A model generated the notes under the pieces. It was given only the letters and a program-made list of their open reading frames with translations, was not told where the DNA came from and ran no database searches. Of a DNA stretch of 64,000 bases, positions 16,240 to 24,724 are shown in pieces. Within the stretch, counting starts at the first letter, position 1. Each line of letters starts with the position of its first letter. This DNA is from Thauera chlorobenzoica (lineage in GTDB: Bacteria > Pseudomonadota > Gammaproteobacteria > Burkholderiales > Rhodocyclaceae). A program made the translations under genes and the position numbers. The DNA lies in the NCBI RefSeq assembly GCF_001922305.1, contig NZ_CP018839.1, forward strand, positions 3,410,001 to 3,474,000, in the 5' to 3' direction.

Positions 16240-17601
16240 TCAAGAGGACGTCTCCGGAATGGCGTACCGGCGGTTGACGGCATCACCGAAGGCTTGGTCG
16301 AGACGTGCTCTTTGGTTTTCCATCCCCCAGTGGGTGAGTGTACCGTCGGCGAGCTGAACAGCCGCTGCGCCCACCGTGCTGCCGGCGACCCCGCCGGCCG
16401 CTACCGCCAACGGATTGGCTGTCGCGAGCCCGGCAAGGCTACCGCCGAGCCATCCGCCCGCAGCAGCACCGGCGAACTGGACGGACGCTTTAAGGGCGCT
16501 TTGCCAAAGCCGCTCGGAAGACAGCGCCCCGCTTCGATAGCGCTGTACATCAATCGCCACGCCCGCGCCGAGTGCCGCCACGGCTGCCAGCCCACCGACT
16601 TTCGCGAAGCCGAAAAGCCGGTTTTGTGCCAACTCGCCGAAGCGTGGCGCGAACGTGAGCGCGCTGCCGGAGGCCGCCAGGCCCGCCGCACCCAGGCTGT
16701 AGCTGCTGCTGCTCGCCAGTCGCAGGCGCGCGTCGGTCGAGGCTGGCCCGGGGACCGAGACCGCATCCAGGGCGTCCCGGGCCTCGGGCAAGGTGTGGGT
16801 CAGCAGGGCCATGCCGATCCCGATCATTGAGCCGCCGGCGATCGCCCGGTCACGCGCGAGACGCCCAAACTGCGCGTCCATGCGCGCGAGGGCGGAATCG
16901 AAGGATTGGACGTTCGGGGGAAGCCGGCGGCCGGTGGCGACGCGCTCCATCGTGACCACGCCGGCGCGCATCGCATGGCTCCGAAGCTGCGGCGTGATGC
17001 CGTGGCGGTTGATCCAGAACTGGGGCTGGCCGGTGAGCCTGCCTTCACGGGCCATCTTGTCCATCTGGATCTTGAGCTTGGCCTCGTTGGTGATCTGCGA
17101 GCGCAGCGAGTAGTCCTTCACCTCGATCCGGCCATACAGGCCGGTACGACGATTCCGGATGACGATATCGGCGTCGGTCTTGCCCCATGGGCGGTCGAGC
17201 TTGCGGCTCATTTCCACGAGCTGGTTGCGACCGTCGTTGTCGAGCCGGATCGCGTAGAGCAATTCCCGCGTGTGCCCCTTCACTTGCGCGCGGTTCGAGG
17301 AGGCCAGCAGGCGGGCGATTTTCTCGACGCCGGGAATCGACGGGTCGATCGCCATCCGGCCTGCGAAGTTGTTGAAGATGCGGCGCAGGCCGCGCTCGCC
17401 GAGTCTTCCGGAGCGGACGATCGTACGCAGGGCGTCGACTCTCGCCGCACGACTTGGCGAACTGGCTAGGTGTTGCTCGTGCCAGATCCGAATGGCCTGG
17501 TAGTTGGCGGGTCCGGCCTCGATCGGGAGCGTGGCGCCCTGGGCGGCTGCGACGGCGGGGAAGGTGGTCGCCGCGAGCACCATGAGCAGCGAGGATTTCA
17601 T
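16240..17601 (-). CDS. Exported PD-(D/E)XK nuclease-like protein with hydrophobic Gly-rich C-terminus
   Basis: No family recognised for the full protein of 453 residues. It has a signal peptide (SLLMVLAATTFPAVAAA). Residues about 105-185 have the order of a PD-(D/E)XK nuclease core: Glu113 in KGHTRELLYAIRL, Asp145 in GKTDADIVIRN, Glu160-x-Lys162 in GRIEVKDYS and Gln179 in KLKIQMDKM. Residues about 250-430 alternate hydrophobic and Gly/Ala-rich stretches (for example AAVAALGAGVAIDV, AAGGWLGGSLAGLATA), which look able to insert in a membrane. It overlaps the upstream coiled-coil gene by four bases. A nuclease outside the cytoplasm would suit an effector or DNA-uptake/defence role, but that is inference. 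Confidence 0.6.
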   Translation of the reverse strand: MKSSLLMVLAATTFPAVAAAQGATLPIEAGPANYQAIRIWHEQHLASSPSRAARVDALRTIVRSGRLGERGLRRIFNNFAGRMAIDPSIPGVEKIARLLASSNRAQVKGHTRELLYAIRLDNDGRNQLVEMSRKLDRPWGKTDADIVIRNRRTGLYGRIEVKDYSLRSQITNEAKLKIQMDKMAREGRLTGQPQFWINRHGITPQLRSHAMRAGVVTMERVATGRRLPPNVQSFDSALARMDAQFGRLARDRAIAGGSMIGIGMALLTHTLPEARDALDAVSVPGPASTDARLRLASSSSYSLGAAGLAASGSALTFAPRFGELAQNRLFGFAKVGGLAAVAALGAGVAIDVQRYRSGALSSERLWQSALKASVQFAGAAAGGWLGGSLAGLATANPLAVAAGGVAGSTVGAAAVQLADGTLTHWGMENQRARLDQAFGDAVNRRYAIPETSS

Positions 17602-18878
17602 GGCAGGTCCTCCGGCGTGCGCTTGGTGGCGTTCGCGAAACCTTGGACGACCTCGGCCTGACGGGTTTCATCCAGGCTCCCGAATCGGTCGCTGAAAACC
17701 CGGCGGTGCCACTCGCCGACCGCGTCATCCAGCAGGCGCGTGTCGATGACCGCCAGGCGTTCGATGAGGGCGCGGATGAGTTCGTCCTCGGCCCGCTCGA
17801 TCGCGTCCTGTCGTTCCGCACCGAGTGGGTTGTTGCGATCGACGCGGCTGTCAATCTCCGCGAGCTTCGTCTCCTCGATCGCCTTCCGTTTCGCAACGCT
17901 GTTGATCTGCTCCAGCGCCCACAGCTGATATTTGCGTGATGAGGCCTGCTGCTCACGCGCCGCGTCGGCGCGAACGCGCTCGACCCGTTCGGCAGCGGCG
18001 GCGGCCAACGCCTCGACGCGTTGAGCGAGCGCGGCATCGTCGAGTGGGTGCGCGTGCGCAGCGATGCGCAGATCCAGGGTTGCGGTGTGGATCACGCTCC
18101 CCAGCCGGGCCTTCAGTTCCGGATCCGCGAGCCGCTCGAAGAGGCTCGCGTCCTGTTCGAGCGCCGCGATCTGCGTAGCGAGGCGCTGCCGCAGTGCTTC
18201 TTTGGCCTCTTCGGCAGCCTGTGCCTCGCGGGCCTGCTCGACTTCTCGAGCAAGTTTATCGGTGCGCTCGAGCAGGCGCGCCCCGAGTGCATCGGGCGCA
18301 CCCTGGGGGCGATTCAGTGCATGTTCGGCGAGTTCCTCGATCAGGTCCTGCAACGCGTCGAGGTCCTTCTCGGGCGTCGTTCGTTGCAGCAGGCGAAGGG
18401 CATCGAGTTGCCAGCGCGCGGGAAGGATTCGTGGAAACAGCTCCGACTGCACCCACACCGGCAGGCCCTCGACGAGCGCAGCCAGCGCAGCGGTGAGCGA
18501 CGCCGTTTCCTCCGGCGAGGCGATCAACACGTCGTGCTGGACCAGTGCCGCCTCGATGCGAGCAAGCGCCTGCTCGGCCCCCTCGGGGAGCTTGATCGGC
18601 ACGACAGTACCGATGACGCGCTCCACGAGTGTGCCTTGCTGCTCGATGCCGGCGCCCAGGTCGCGCACGGTGGTTCCGAGGGCTTCGAACTGGGCCTTGT
18701 TCGTCTCTGCGGCGCGCAGCTGTTGCGCTTCAAACTGACGCAACTGTTCGTTCTGGCGCTCCAGGTGGAGCCAGCCCAAGCCAAAGCCGCCGACGGTCAA
18801 GGCGAGCAGGAGCGCAAGGAGCCGCGTGTCGGTTCGTGGAGCAACGGGCAGGGATGTGGGGAGGTGCTCATCGGGCAT
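17598..18878 (-). CDS. Membrane-anchored coiled-coil protein of unknown function
   Basis: A 426-residue protein not recognised as any named family. After a short cytoplasmic start it has one transmembrane segment (LLALLLALTVGGFGLGWLHL, near residues 18-38), followed by long Glu/Ala/Gln/Arg-rich helices that read as coiled coil (for example LERQNEQLRQFEAQQLRAAE and REVEQAREAQAAEEAKEALR). In-frame starts exist upstream at 18935 and 19040, the first adding 19 residues; none has a good ribosome site. It overlaps the next gene in ATGA, so the two products are made together and probably act together. Confidence 0.6.
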   Translation of the reverse strand: MPDEHLPTSLPVAPRTDTRLLALLLALTVGGFGLGWLHLERQNEQLRQFEAQQLRAAETNKAQFEALGTTVRDLGAGIEQQGTLVERVIGTVVPIKLPEGAEQALARIEAALVQHDVLIASPEETASLTAALAALVEGLPVWVQSELFPRILPARWQLDALRLLQRTTPEKDLDALQDLIEELAEHALNRPQGAPDALGARLLERTDKLAREVEQAREAQAAEEAKEALRQRLATQIAALEQDASLFERLADPELKARLGSVIHTATLDLRIAAHAHPLDDAALAQRVEALAAAAAERVERVRADAAREQQASSRKYQLWALEQINSVAKRKAIEETKLAEIDSRVDRNNPLGAERQDAIERAEDELIRALIERLAVIDTRLLDDAVGEWHRRVFSDRFGSLDETRQAEVVQGFANATKRTPEDLP

Positions 18879-19494
18879 GGGAGGCTCGGACGGAAGGGGG
18901 AGGGGGGCGGATCCTTCGTCATGACCGCAACTCATCAACGTTCCGGACTGTTTGACGTCGCGATGGCAGCGAAAGCACGCTGAAATACTTACGACCCTTG
19001 CGCCGGCGGCCGAAGCAGATCGCCCACCACTCCGTTGCACCAGGTTCGGTTCCGCACGATGGCCAGTAACGCATACCGGTTACCCTTCTGTGTCTCGTAA
19101 GGAAGTAGCAAGTTACCCGGTTTGGGGAGTGCAGCAGTGCGTGAATCCTTGGCATGAGCGGGCATGGAGCTGGCAGGTGGTGCCGCAAGTGATCCACGAC
19201 TCTAGCATAATCCGAGAGCTCGGAAACAGACGCTACAAGTTGGGAAGCCGGGCACCATGAGGTACCGCCCGAGCGTTTCCAACGTGATTGGAGGGGAAGC
19301 CATTCGTCGTCATGGAGACCTTCGACGAACAGCGCCTGCATACTTGGACTGCATGAAAGCTAGCATTAACTGTTGCCACTATGTTACTTTCTGAAGAACC
19401 GGCTAGCAGGATGTTGATTTAATAGGTTTTCCAGCATCCATGCGGGTTGTGAGGCTGATATAATTACATCTGCATTAAGAAACTGATTATTCTC
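18879..19494. other. Gene-free stretch between coiled-coil gene and transposase
   Basis: About 600 bases with no supported gene. Base composition is lower in GC than the chromosome around it. A minus-strand open frame of 140 codons (18919-19341) has no family resemblance, no ribosome site and an irregular composition, so it is not called. The promoter of the leftward two-gene unit should lie here but no convincing hexamers were found. The left end of the insertion sequence is probably between about 19380 and 19494. Confidence 0.4.
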
Positions 19495-20580
19495 ATGCGC
19501 GGCATCGACCATAAACAGAACGCCCTGTTCAGCTACGTCAATATCGAAGACCGCATTGACCGGGATCATCCGTTGCGCCGGATCAAAACGCTGGCCGATA
19601 TGGTTCTGCGCACGATGTCGCCGCAATTCGATGCGTTGTATGCCGATGGCGGCCGCCCGTCGATTGCACCGGAACGCTTGTTGCGGGCGTCGCTGTTGCA
19701 ATGTCTGTTTTCGATTCGCTCGGAGCGTGCGCTGGTCGAGCATATCGATTTCAACATGATGTTCCGGTGGTTCGTCGGCATGACGCTGGACGAGCCGGTC
19801 TGGGATCACTCGACGTTCAGCGCCAATCGCGAGCGGCTCCTCAAGGAGAGCGTGACGCGCGAGTTCTTCGGTGGCGTGGTGGCGATCGCCGAATGGGCCG
19901 AGCTGGTGTCGGACGAGCATTTCAGTGTCGACGGCTCGCTGTTGCGGGCGTGGGCCTCGCACAAGAGCATGATGGCCCGGGACGGCTCCGACGAGCCGCC
20001 CGGACCGGATCAGGGACGCAACCCCGAGGTGGACTTTCGCGGCAAGAAGCGCTCGAACAAGACGCACGTCTCGCGCACCGACCCGCAGGCCTTGCTCGCC
20101 AGCAAGGGCGGCGGCGTGGCGTACCTGAGCTACACCACGCATGCGTTGGCCGAGAATCGTCACGGTCTGATCGTCGATGTCCACACTACGACCGCCACCG
20201 GAACCGCTGAGCGTGAGGCGGCGTTGGTGATGGCCAGGCGCAGCATCAAGCCCGGCAATTCGGCGCACAAGCCGACGCTGGCGGCCGACCGGGGGTACGA
20301 CACCGCCGAGTTCATCGCCGCGCTCGAGCCGCTGGGCATTGCCCCGCATGTCGCGGCCAAGGTCAAGGGCAGCGCCGTGCCCAATGAGGTGAAGTCGTCC
20401 CCCGGTTACGCGGTCAGCCTGCGCCGACGCAAGATGATCGAAGAGGCCTTTGGCTGGGCGAAGGATATCGGCACGCTGCGCCATGCGATGGCGCGTGGGC
20501 TGGATCGAATCCGTGCGCATGCGTTGCTCAATTTCTCGGCTTATAACCTGACGAGATTGGGCAATCTGCTGGCGCCGTAA
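19495..20580 (+). CDS. IS5-type DDE transposase
   Basis: Transposase of an IS5/IS1182-like insertion sequence, 361 residues and apparently intact. It starts MRGIDHKQNALFSYVNIEDRIDRDHPLRRIK, typical of this group. The catalytic triad is visible: Asp146 in HFSVDGSLLRAW, Asp265 in TLAADRGYDT and the glutamate near 316 in RRRKMIEEAFGWAK. The helix RPSIAPERLLRASLLQCLFSIRSERAL is the N-terminal DUF772-type region. Terminal inverted repeats and target duplication could not be resolved, so the outer limits of the element are open. Confidence 0.92.
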   Translation: MRGIDHKQNALFSYVNIEDRIDRDHPLRRIKTLADMVLRTMSPQFDALYADGGRPSIAPERLLRASLLQCLFSIRSERALVEHIDFNMMFRWFVGMTLDEPVWDHSTFSANRERLLKESVTREFFGGVVAIAEWAELVSDEHFSVDGSLLRAWASHKSMMARDGSDEPPGPDQGRNPEVDFRGKKRSNKTHVSRTDPQALLASKGGGVAYLSYTTHALAENRHGLIVDVHTTTATGTAEREAALVMARRSIKPGNSAHKPTLAADRGYDTAEFIAALEPLGIAPHVAAKVKGSAVPNEVKSSPGYAVSLRRRKMIEEAFGWAKDIGTLRHAMARGLDRIRAHALLNFSAYNLTRLGNLLAP

Positions 20581-21626
20581 TTCGCGGGCGCCCTGGCGCC
20601 CTGCGGATGGGAAACGTTGTAGTCGAAAAACCATGTCTTTGCGGCGACAGGAGCGCTGCTGATTTGCGGTAGCACAATCGACGGAAAAGTCAGCTTGAAT
20701 CGGCATGATCACGGGGAAAGCGGGCGATTTTCAAAGTCGATTTTTCCCCGGGGACTGGAAACCGAAGGTGAACCCGAGATTTTCAACACCCTGCTAGAGG
20801 GTAAAGATATCAAGGGAACTCGGCTTATGGCTTGGCTGCGCACGAGCGTGCGCAAGCGAGTCAGTTTCGCAGGCCCGTTTCCCAGACCATGGCCTAGACG
20901 GTGTCATGTCAGTGCCTGGAGGTGACTGCGCGTTCTCGACAGCAGAAATTGACTCGACAGCTTACGTCGTTGCCAGAGCCCAAACGCCCGGATCCTGATC
21001 GCGACCGTACGCCCGATGAGCCATCTGATCGAAGCCCACTACACTACCATGCTGGCCTTGCAGCCACTTGGGCAGTTCGCCAGGGCCGTGCCCAACCACG
21101 GGAAGAAAGTGATCGATTCAGGGATTGAGCACACCGGTCATGACGTAGCCTGGCCGGCGAGTGGGGACCGCCAGCAGGCTGCCACGAACATGGGCGGCGT
21201 AGTTGAGGGAGGTCGAGTCGGCTACGACGCCGAGCTTGTGTAAGTAAAGGTCGATACGATGTTGGTGTCGTATGTACGCCCCAACGAAAGCTGGGCCAAG
21301 TGGGAACACGGTCACCTCATCGCCGCGCATGACATGGATGACTGGCGTCTGCTGTTCATCACGCAGGCTCTCGATCACACCACTCTGCAAGCAGCTGCTA
21401 AAGACTTGCATGTATACAGCGGCAAGTTCGACCAGGCCGAGCATGTCTACGTCGGCACGAGTGCGGCCTGCGCCAAGGGAATCGCAAATCAAGAAATAGC
21501 CCTGCGCGGTGATCCACGAGATCATCAATGAGCGTACCGCCACCTACGTCAAACCGATGGGCGGCAAAGTTCGCCGTGCGGTTTTATTGAAAGAGACTCG
21601 AAAATTACTTGAAACGAGGTGCTGGA
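20581..21626. other. One kilobase without a recognisable gene after the transposase
   Basis: Covers the probable right end of the insertion sequence and scrambled DNA. A minus-strand open frame of 141 codons (21118-21543) reads as plausible protein in its second half (YIRHQHRIDLYLHKLGVVAD) but matches no family by eye and has no ribosome site; it may be a gene remnant. Short plus-strand frames at 20695, 20901 and 21259 look random. TCGAAAAACC at 20623-20632 is a ten-base match to the ends of the 101-bp element at 23171. Confidence 0.4.
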
Positions 21627-22082
21627 ATGTCCAAGGCTCCAATCAAATACTATCCGCTTGCAGTGGTTTTAATAGCCTCTCTGAGTGCTTGCCAGCCAGC
21701 TGCATATCACCGTGCACAGGTTCAAGACGACTCAAGCGATCGGCTAACCGTTGGGAAAGTTCAACGTGAGATAAGGGTCGGAATGAGCGGCGCCGATGTT
21801 GCTCAGGTCCTCGGATCGCCGAACATCGTCTCCACGGACGATCAGCGAAGGGAGGTTTGGATTTATGACAAGATAGCTACCGACAGAGTCTACTCATCCA
21901 GCAGTGGTGGAGTCAGCGCGCTGATTCTTGGTTTCGGTGGAGCTGCGGTGGGTGGGCTTGGAGGCAGCGGCACTTCGTCAGCCGGAGCATCATCAACGAG
22001 CCAGCGAACCATGACTGTGATTGTCAAATTTGATGACCAAGGCAAGGTTCGTGATTTTGCATACCACACGTCAAGGTTTTGA
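21627..22082 (+). CDS. Small lipoprotein with SmpA/BamE-like fold
   Basis: A 151-residue predicted lipoprotein. The signal peptide ends in a lipobox (IASLSAC), giving an N-terminal lipidated cysteine near residue 21. The following segment, VGKVQREIRVGMSGADVAQVLGSPNIVSTDDQRREVWIYDK, resembles the short repeat fold of SmpA/OmlA (BamE). A Gly/Ser-rich stretch (GFGGAAVGGLGGSGTSSAGA) comes before the last beta strand. ATG 21627 has GAGGTG upstream and is preferred to a TTG at 21609. It is the first of three lipoprotein genes in a row, three bases from the next. GC content is clearly lower than in the surrounding chromosome. Confidence 0.75.
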   Translation: MSKAPIKYYPLAVVLIASLSACQPAAYHRAQVQDDSSDRLTVGKVQREIRVGMSGADVAQVLGSPNIVSTDDQRREVWIYDKIATDRVYSSSSGGVSALILGFGGAAVGGLGGSGTSSAGASSTSQRTMTVIVKFDDQGKVRDFAYHTSRF

Positions 22083-22085
22083 GTC

Positions 22086-22619
22086 ATGAAAAGGTTTGCT
22101 GCGGTTGCACTCTCCCTCGTATTGACTGGCTGCGTTACCGTCCCTCCAAAAACGTTCCTCGTTTCCGAGCAGCAACTACAGAAAAGGCAAATAGAGACAA
22201 GGAAATACGAAGGGATCAATGAAACGGACTTGCTTGTCGCATGCTCAAACGCCCTTCAGGATTTGGGTTTTAATCTCGAAAACTCTGAAACGAAGCTCGG
22301 TGTTTTAACCGCAGCTAAGCAAAGAGATGCAACCAATTCTGGGGAGATTGCCGCTGCAATTGTCGTTGCGCTGCTGGGTGGTGGGGCGATGGCGATCAGC
22401 AAGGATCAATCGATTCGTGTTGCCTTGGTGGTTCGTCCAGCAACAGACGGCGACGGAATTTACCAGGAAAACAGCAACTTCGTTCGGATCACTTTTCAGC
22501 GCGTGGTTAGAAAAACCGACAACTCTGCTTTTGCTGAAACGCTTGACGATCCTGAGTTGTATCAAGAGTTTTTTGATCGTGTTTCAAAGTCCGTATTTTT
22601 TGAGGGGCAGAAGATATGA
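22086..22619 (+). CDS. Small lipoprotein, tandem paralogue 1
   Basis: A 177-residue predicted lipoprotein with lipobox LVLTGC. The mature part contains QLQKRQIETRKYEGINETDLL and NALQDLGFNLENSETKLGVLT, shared in outline with the next gene (QLQKR, LQDLGF, the LG-V/LGS strand). A hydrophobic Gly/Ala segment (IAAAIVVALLGGGAMAIS) lies near residues 95-112 and is absent from the next protein. Function unknown; I infer an outer-membrane or periplasmic-face lipoprotein. It overlaps the following gene by four bases (ATGA). Low GC supports recent acquisition. Confidence 0.75.
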   Translation: MKRFAAVALSLVLTGCVTVPPKTFLVSEQQLQKRQIETRKYEGINETDLLVACSNALQDLGFNLENSETKLGVLTAAKQRDATNSGEIAAAIVVALLGGGAMAISKDQSIRVALVVRPATDGDGIYQENSNFVRITFQRVVRKTDNSAFAETLDDPELYQEFFDRVSKSVFFEGQKI

Positions 22620-23035
22620 TTCGCTTAACTTCGTTGATGCTCATTTCGATCCTTGCGTTGACAGGATGCGTTACGACAAACCAACGAGTTCTCGATTCCG
22701 GTGATCAAACACAACTTCAGAAACGCAGTTATCAGTCGCGTACCTTCGAGACTGCTGACAAGGAGAGGGTTCTTCGTGCCACGATATCGACGCTACAGGA
22801 CCTTGGGTTTGTGATCGACAGGGCCGACTTGACCTTGGGTTCTGTAAGCGGCACTAAACTCGCTGGCCATCAGACAAAAATCACGGTCTCGGTGCGACCA
22901 AAAGGGAATGATCGAATGTTGGTCCGCGCAAACGCGCAGTTCAATATTTCCCCGATCGAGGATCCGCAGCATTATCAAGATTTCTTTACGTCTTTAGAGA
23001 AATCCCTGTTCTTGACTGCGCACGCCGGTGAATAA
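22616..23035 (+). CDS. Small lipoprotein, tandem paralogue 2
   Basis: A 139-residue predicted lipoprotein with lipobox LALTGC. It aligns over most of its length with the preceding protein: QLQKRSYQSRTFETADKERVL and TISTLQDLGFVIDRADLTLGSV, then KITVSVRPKGNDRMLVRANAQF and a C-terminal HYQDFFTSLEKSLFL that matches YQEFFDRVSKSVFF upstream. The pair therefore arose by tandem duplication, with the internal hydrophobic segment present in only one copy. Translation is coupled by ATGA overlap. Function unknown. Confidence 0.75.
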   Translation: MIRLTSLMLISILALTGCVTTNQRVLDSGDQTQLQKRSYQSRTFETADKERVLRATISTLQDLGFVIDRADLTLGSVSGTKLAGHQTKITVSVRPKGNDRMLVRANAQFNISPIEDPQHYQDFFTSLEKSLFLTAHAGE

Positions 23036-23170
23036 CCAATTACTCGACTCCCTGAGGCAGTGAGGGGTCACTTGCTACGCCGTGATCTCGAAACCGGATG
23101 CCATTTCCACACGAAAGTCAACACTTTTAAACGCGGGATGCGAAACGGCTGGCAGCGATAGACCCGCCGA

Positions 23171-23271
23171 GGGGCGCCTCGAAAAACCTCGGTTTTTGCT
23201 CGTTTAGGTTCTGCAAGTGGCGGATTTATATGGAGCAAGTTATTTGAAATCGAGGTTTTTCGAGGCGCCCC
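23171..23271. mobile_element. 101-bp element with perfect 21-bp terminal inverted repeats
   Basis: GGGGCGCCTCGAAAAACCTCG at 23171-23191 is repeated as its exact complement at 23251-23271 (21 of 21 bases). The 59-base centre is AT-rich and has a second inverted pair, TTGCTC (23196-23201) and GAGCAA (23233-23238). It codes for no protein of its own and is flanked by GA on both sides, which could be a 2-base target duplication. This is the form of a miniature inverted-repeat element. It also lies between convergent genes and could work as a bidirectional terminator; its right arm supplies the end of the rlmN-like gene. Confidence 0.7.
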
Positions 23272-24343
23272 GAGCAGAGTGCGCAGTTGAGCCGTAGAGG
23301 GCGAGCTGAGCATGGTCACTGCTGCTGATGGCTTTTGACTGCGGGATGATCAAGCAGCGCGCGCGCAGCTGCCCGCAACCGGCATCGACATCCTGCCCGG
23401 CGGAGCGGCGCAACTTGGTGAGGATGCGATGCTGGTGCAGCCAGCGCGCGATCCCGCTCGCGCGCTCCCAGCTCGGGCGGCGGAAATCCAGTCCATCGAC
23501 GCGGTTGAATGGGATCATGTTCATCACCGCGTATTTTCCCGCGAGCAGGCGGACGATGCCCTCGAGTTCATCCTCACTGTCGTTCACGCCCTCGATCAGG
23601 GTCCACTGGTACTGGATCGGGTAGCCGGTAGCGCGTGCATAGGCCTCGCCGCGCTCGACCAGCTCGGCCGGATCGATGCGCGGCGCGCGCGGCAGCAGCC
23701 AGGCACGACGCTCGGCCCGGGTGGAGTGCAGCGACAAGGCCAGCGCCGGCCTGACCTGCATCTGCGGCAGGCGTTCGAACACCCGCGTATCGCCCACGGT
23801 GGAGAACACCAGGTTCTTGTGCGGAATCGCGCCCTCGGTGCCGAGCAGTTCGATCGCATCGACGACGTTGTCGAGGTTGTGCGCCGGCTCGCCCATGCCC
23901 ATGAAGACGACCTTGTGCACCCGCCGCTGGCGGCGCGCGAGCGCGACCTGGGCGACGATCTCGGCACTGCCGAGCTGGCGCAGCAGGCCGTCACGCCCGG
24001 TCATGCAGAACACGCAGCCCACCGCGCAGCCGACCTGGGTCGACACGCACAGGCCGTCGCGCGGCAGCAGCACGCTCTCGACCGCCTGGCCGTCGCCGAG
24101 GCCGAGCAGCAGGCGGATGGAGCCGTCCTCACCGGGATGGGACGAGCGCAGGCGGGCCAGGGCGTCGAGTTCCTGGGCCAGCCCGGGCAAGGCTTCGAGC
24201 ACCCCTTTGGGCAGGCGGGTGGCGTCGGCGCGCGGGCCGCCATCGAGCACCGTACCCTGCAGCCAGGCGCGCAGCAACCGGGCTTCGTGGGCAGGTTTGG
24301 CGCCAAGCGCACGCAACCGGTGGCGGATGTGTTCGATTTTCAT
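23240..24343 (-). CDS. RlmN/Cfr-family radical SAM RNA methyltransferase
   Basis: Predicted radical-SAM enzyme that methylates adenosine C2 or C8 in RNA. The product has about 367 residues. The cluster motif is Cys-x3-Cys-x2-Cys in VGCAVGCVFCMTGRDGL, preceded by the extra cysteine of LCVSTQ. KVVFMGMGEPAHNLDNVVDAI and the methyl-carrying cysteine near the C-terminus (QDVDAGCGQLRA) match RlmN Cys355. The last nine residues (GASKNLDFK) and the TAA stop are encoded by the palindromic element at 23171-23271, so the natural C-terminus has been replaced. ATG 24343 gives the family start MKIEHIRHRL; a second in-frame ATG is at 24355. Whether this is the main RlmN or a paralogue is unclear. Confidence 0.88.
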   Translation of the reverse strand: MKIEHIRHRLRALGAKPAHEARLLRAWLQGTVLDGGPRADATRLPKGVLEALPGLAQELDALARLRSSHPGEDGSIRLLLGLGDGQAVESVLLPRDGLCVSTQVGCAVGCVFCMTGRDGLLRQLGSAEIVAQVALARRQRRVHKVVFMGMGEPAHNLDNVVDAIELLGTEGAIPHKNLVFSTVGDTRVFERLPQMQVRPALALSLHSTRAERRAWLLPRAPRIDPAELVERGEAYARATGYPIQYQWTLIEGVNDSEDELEGIVRLLAGKYAVMNMIPFNRVDGLDFRRPSWERASGIARWLHQHRILTKLRRSAGQDVDAGCGQLRARCLIIPQSKAISSSDHAQLALYGSTAHSARGASKNLDFK

Positions 24344-24373
24344 GGCGGGGCGCATGCTAGCACCCCCGCAGCC

Positions 24374-24712
24374 TCAGCGCTTGACGTACAGCCCCTGCTG
24401 GGCGGCGAACCAGGCGGCGAGGTCACCGAGATCCTGCTTCGACAGGTTCTCGAGCTGCGCGGCCATGATCGGATTCTTGCGCCGGCCGGCCTTGTAGTCG
24501 AGCAGGGCCTGCAGCAGGTAATCCTCGTGCTGCCCGCCGATGCGCGGGAACGCAGGCGTCGGGCTGTTGCCGTCGGCTCCGTGGCAGGCGGCGCAGACCT
24601 GGGATTTCTCCTTGCCGCGGGCGGCATCGCCAGCCAGGACAGGCATTGCCCAACCCAGCGACAGCAGCGCCAGGCCGGTGGCGCGCCAAACGGAAAGACG
24701 TCCGGATTTCAT
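24374..24712 (-). CDS. Periplasmic class I cytochrome c (c553 type)
   Basis: Small electron carrier of 112 residues with a signal peptide (ATGLALLSLGWAMPVLA) and one covalent haem motif, CAACH, near residue 40. The distal part PIMAAQLENLSKQDLGDLAAWFAAQ carries the likely axial methionine. It lies 12 bases downstream of a paralogous cytochrome gene, so the two form a pair. ATG 24712 is preferred over a GTG six bases earlier; AAGGGGG lies upstream. Confidence 0.9.
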   Translation of the reverse strand: MKSGRLSVWRATGLALLSLGWAMPVLAGDAARGKEKSQVCAACHGADGNSPTPAFPRIGGQHEDYLLQALLDYKAGRRKNPIMAAQLENLSKQDLGDLAAWFAAQQGLYVKR

Positions 24713-24724
24713 CCTCACCCCCTT

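Noticed and set aside
18919..19341. 140-codon minus-strand frame upstream of the coiled-coil gene
   Set aside because: No ribosome site, no resemblance to any protein family, and irregular composition.
20623..20632. TCGAAAAACC near the transposase, identical to part of the ends of the 101-bp element
   Set aside because: Only ten bases match and the orientation does not fit a terminal repeat of that insertion sequence.
21118..21543. 141-codon minus-strand frame, partly protein-like
   Set aside because: No family match or ribosome site; kept only as a possible remnant in the description of that region.
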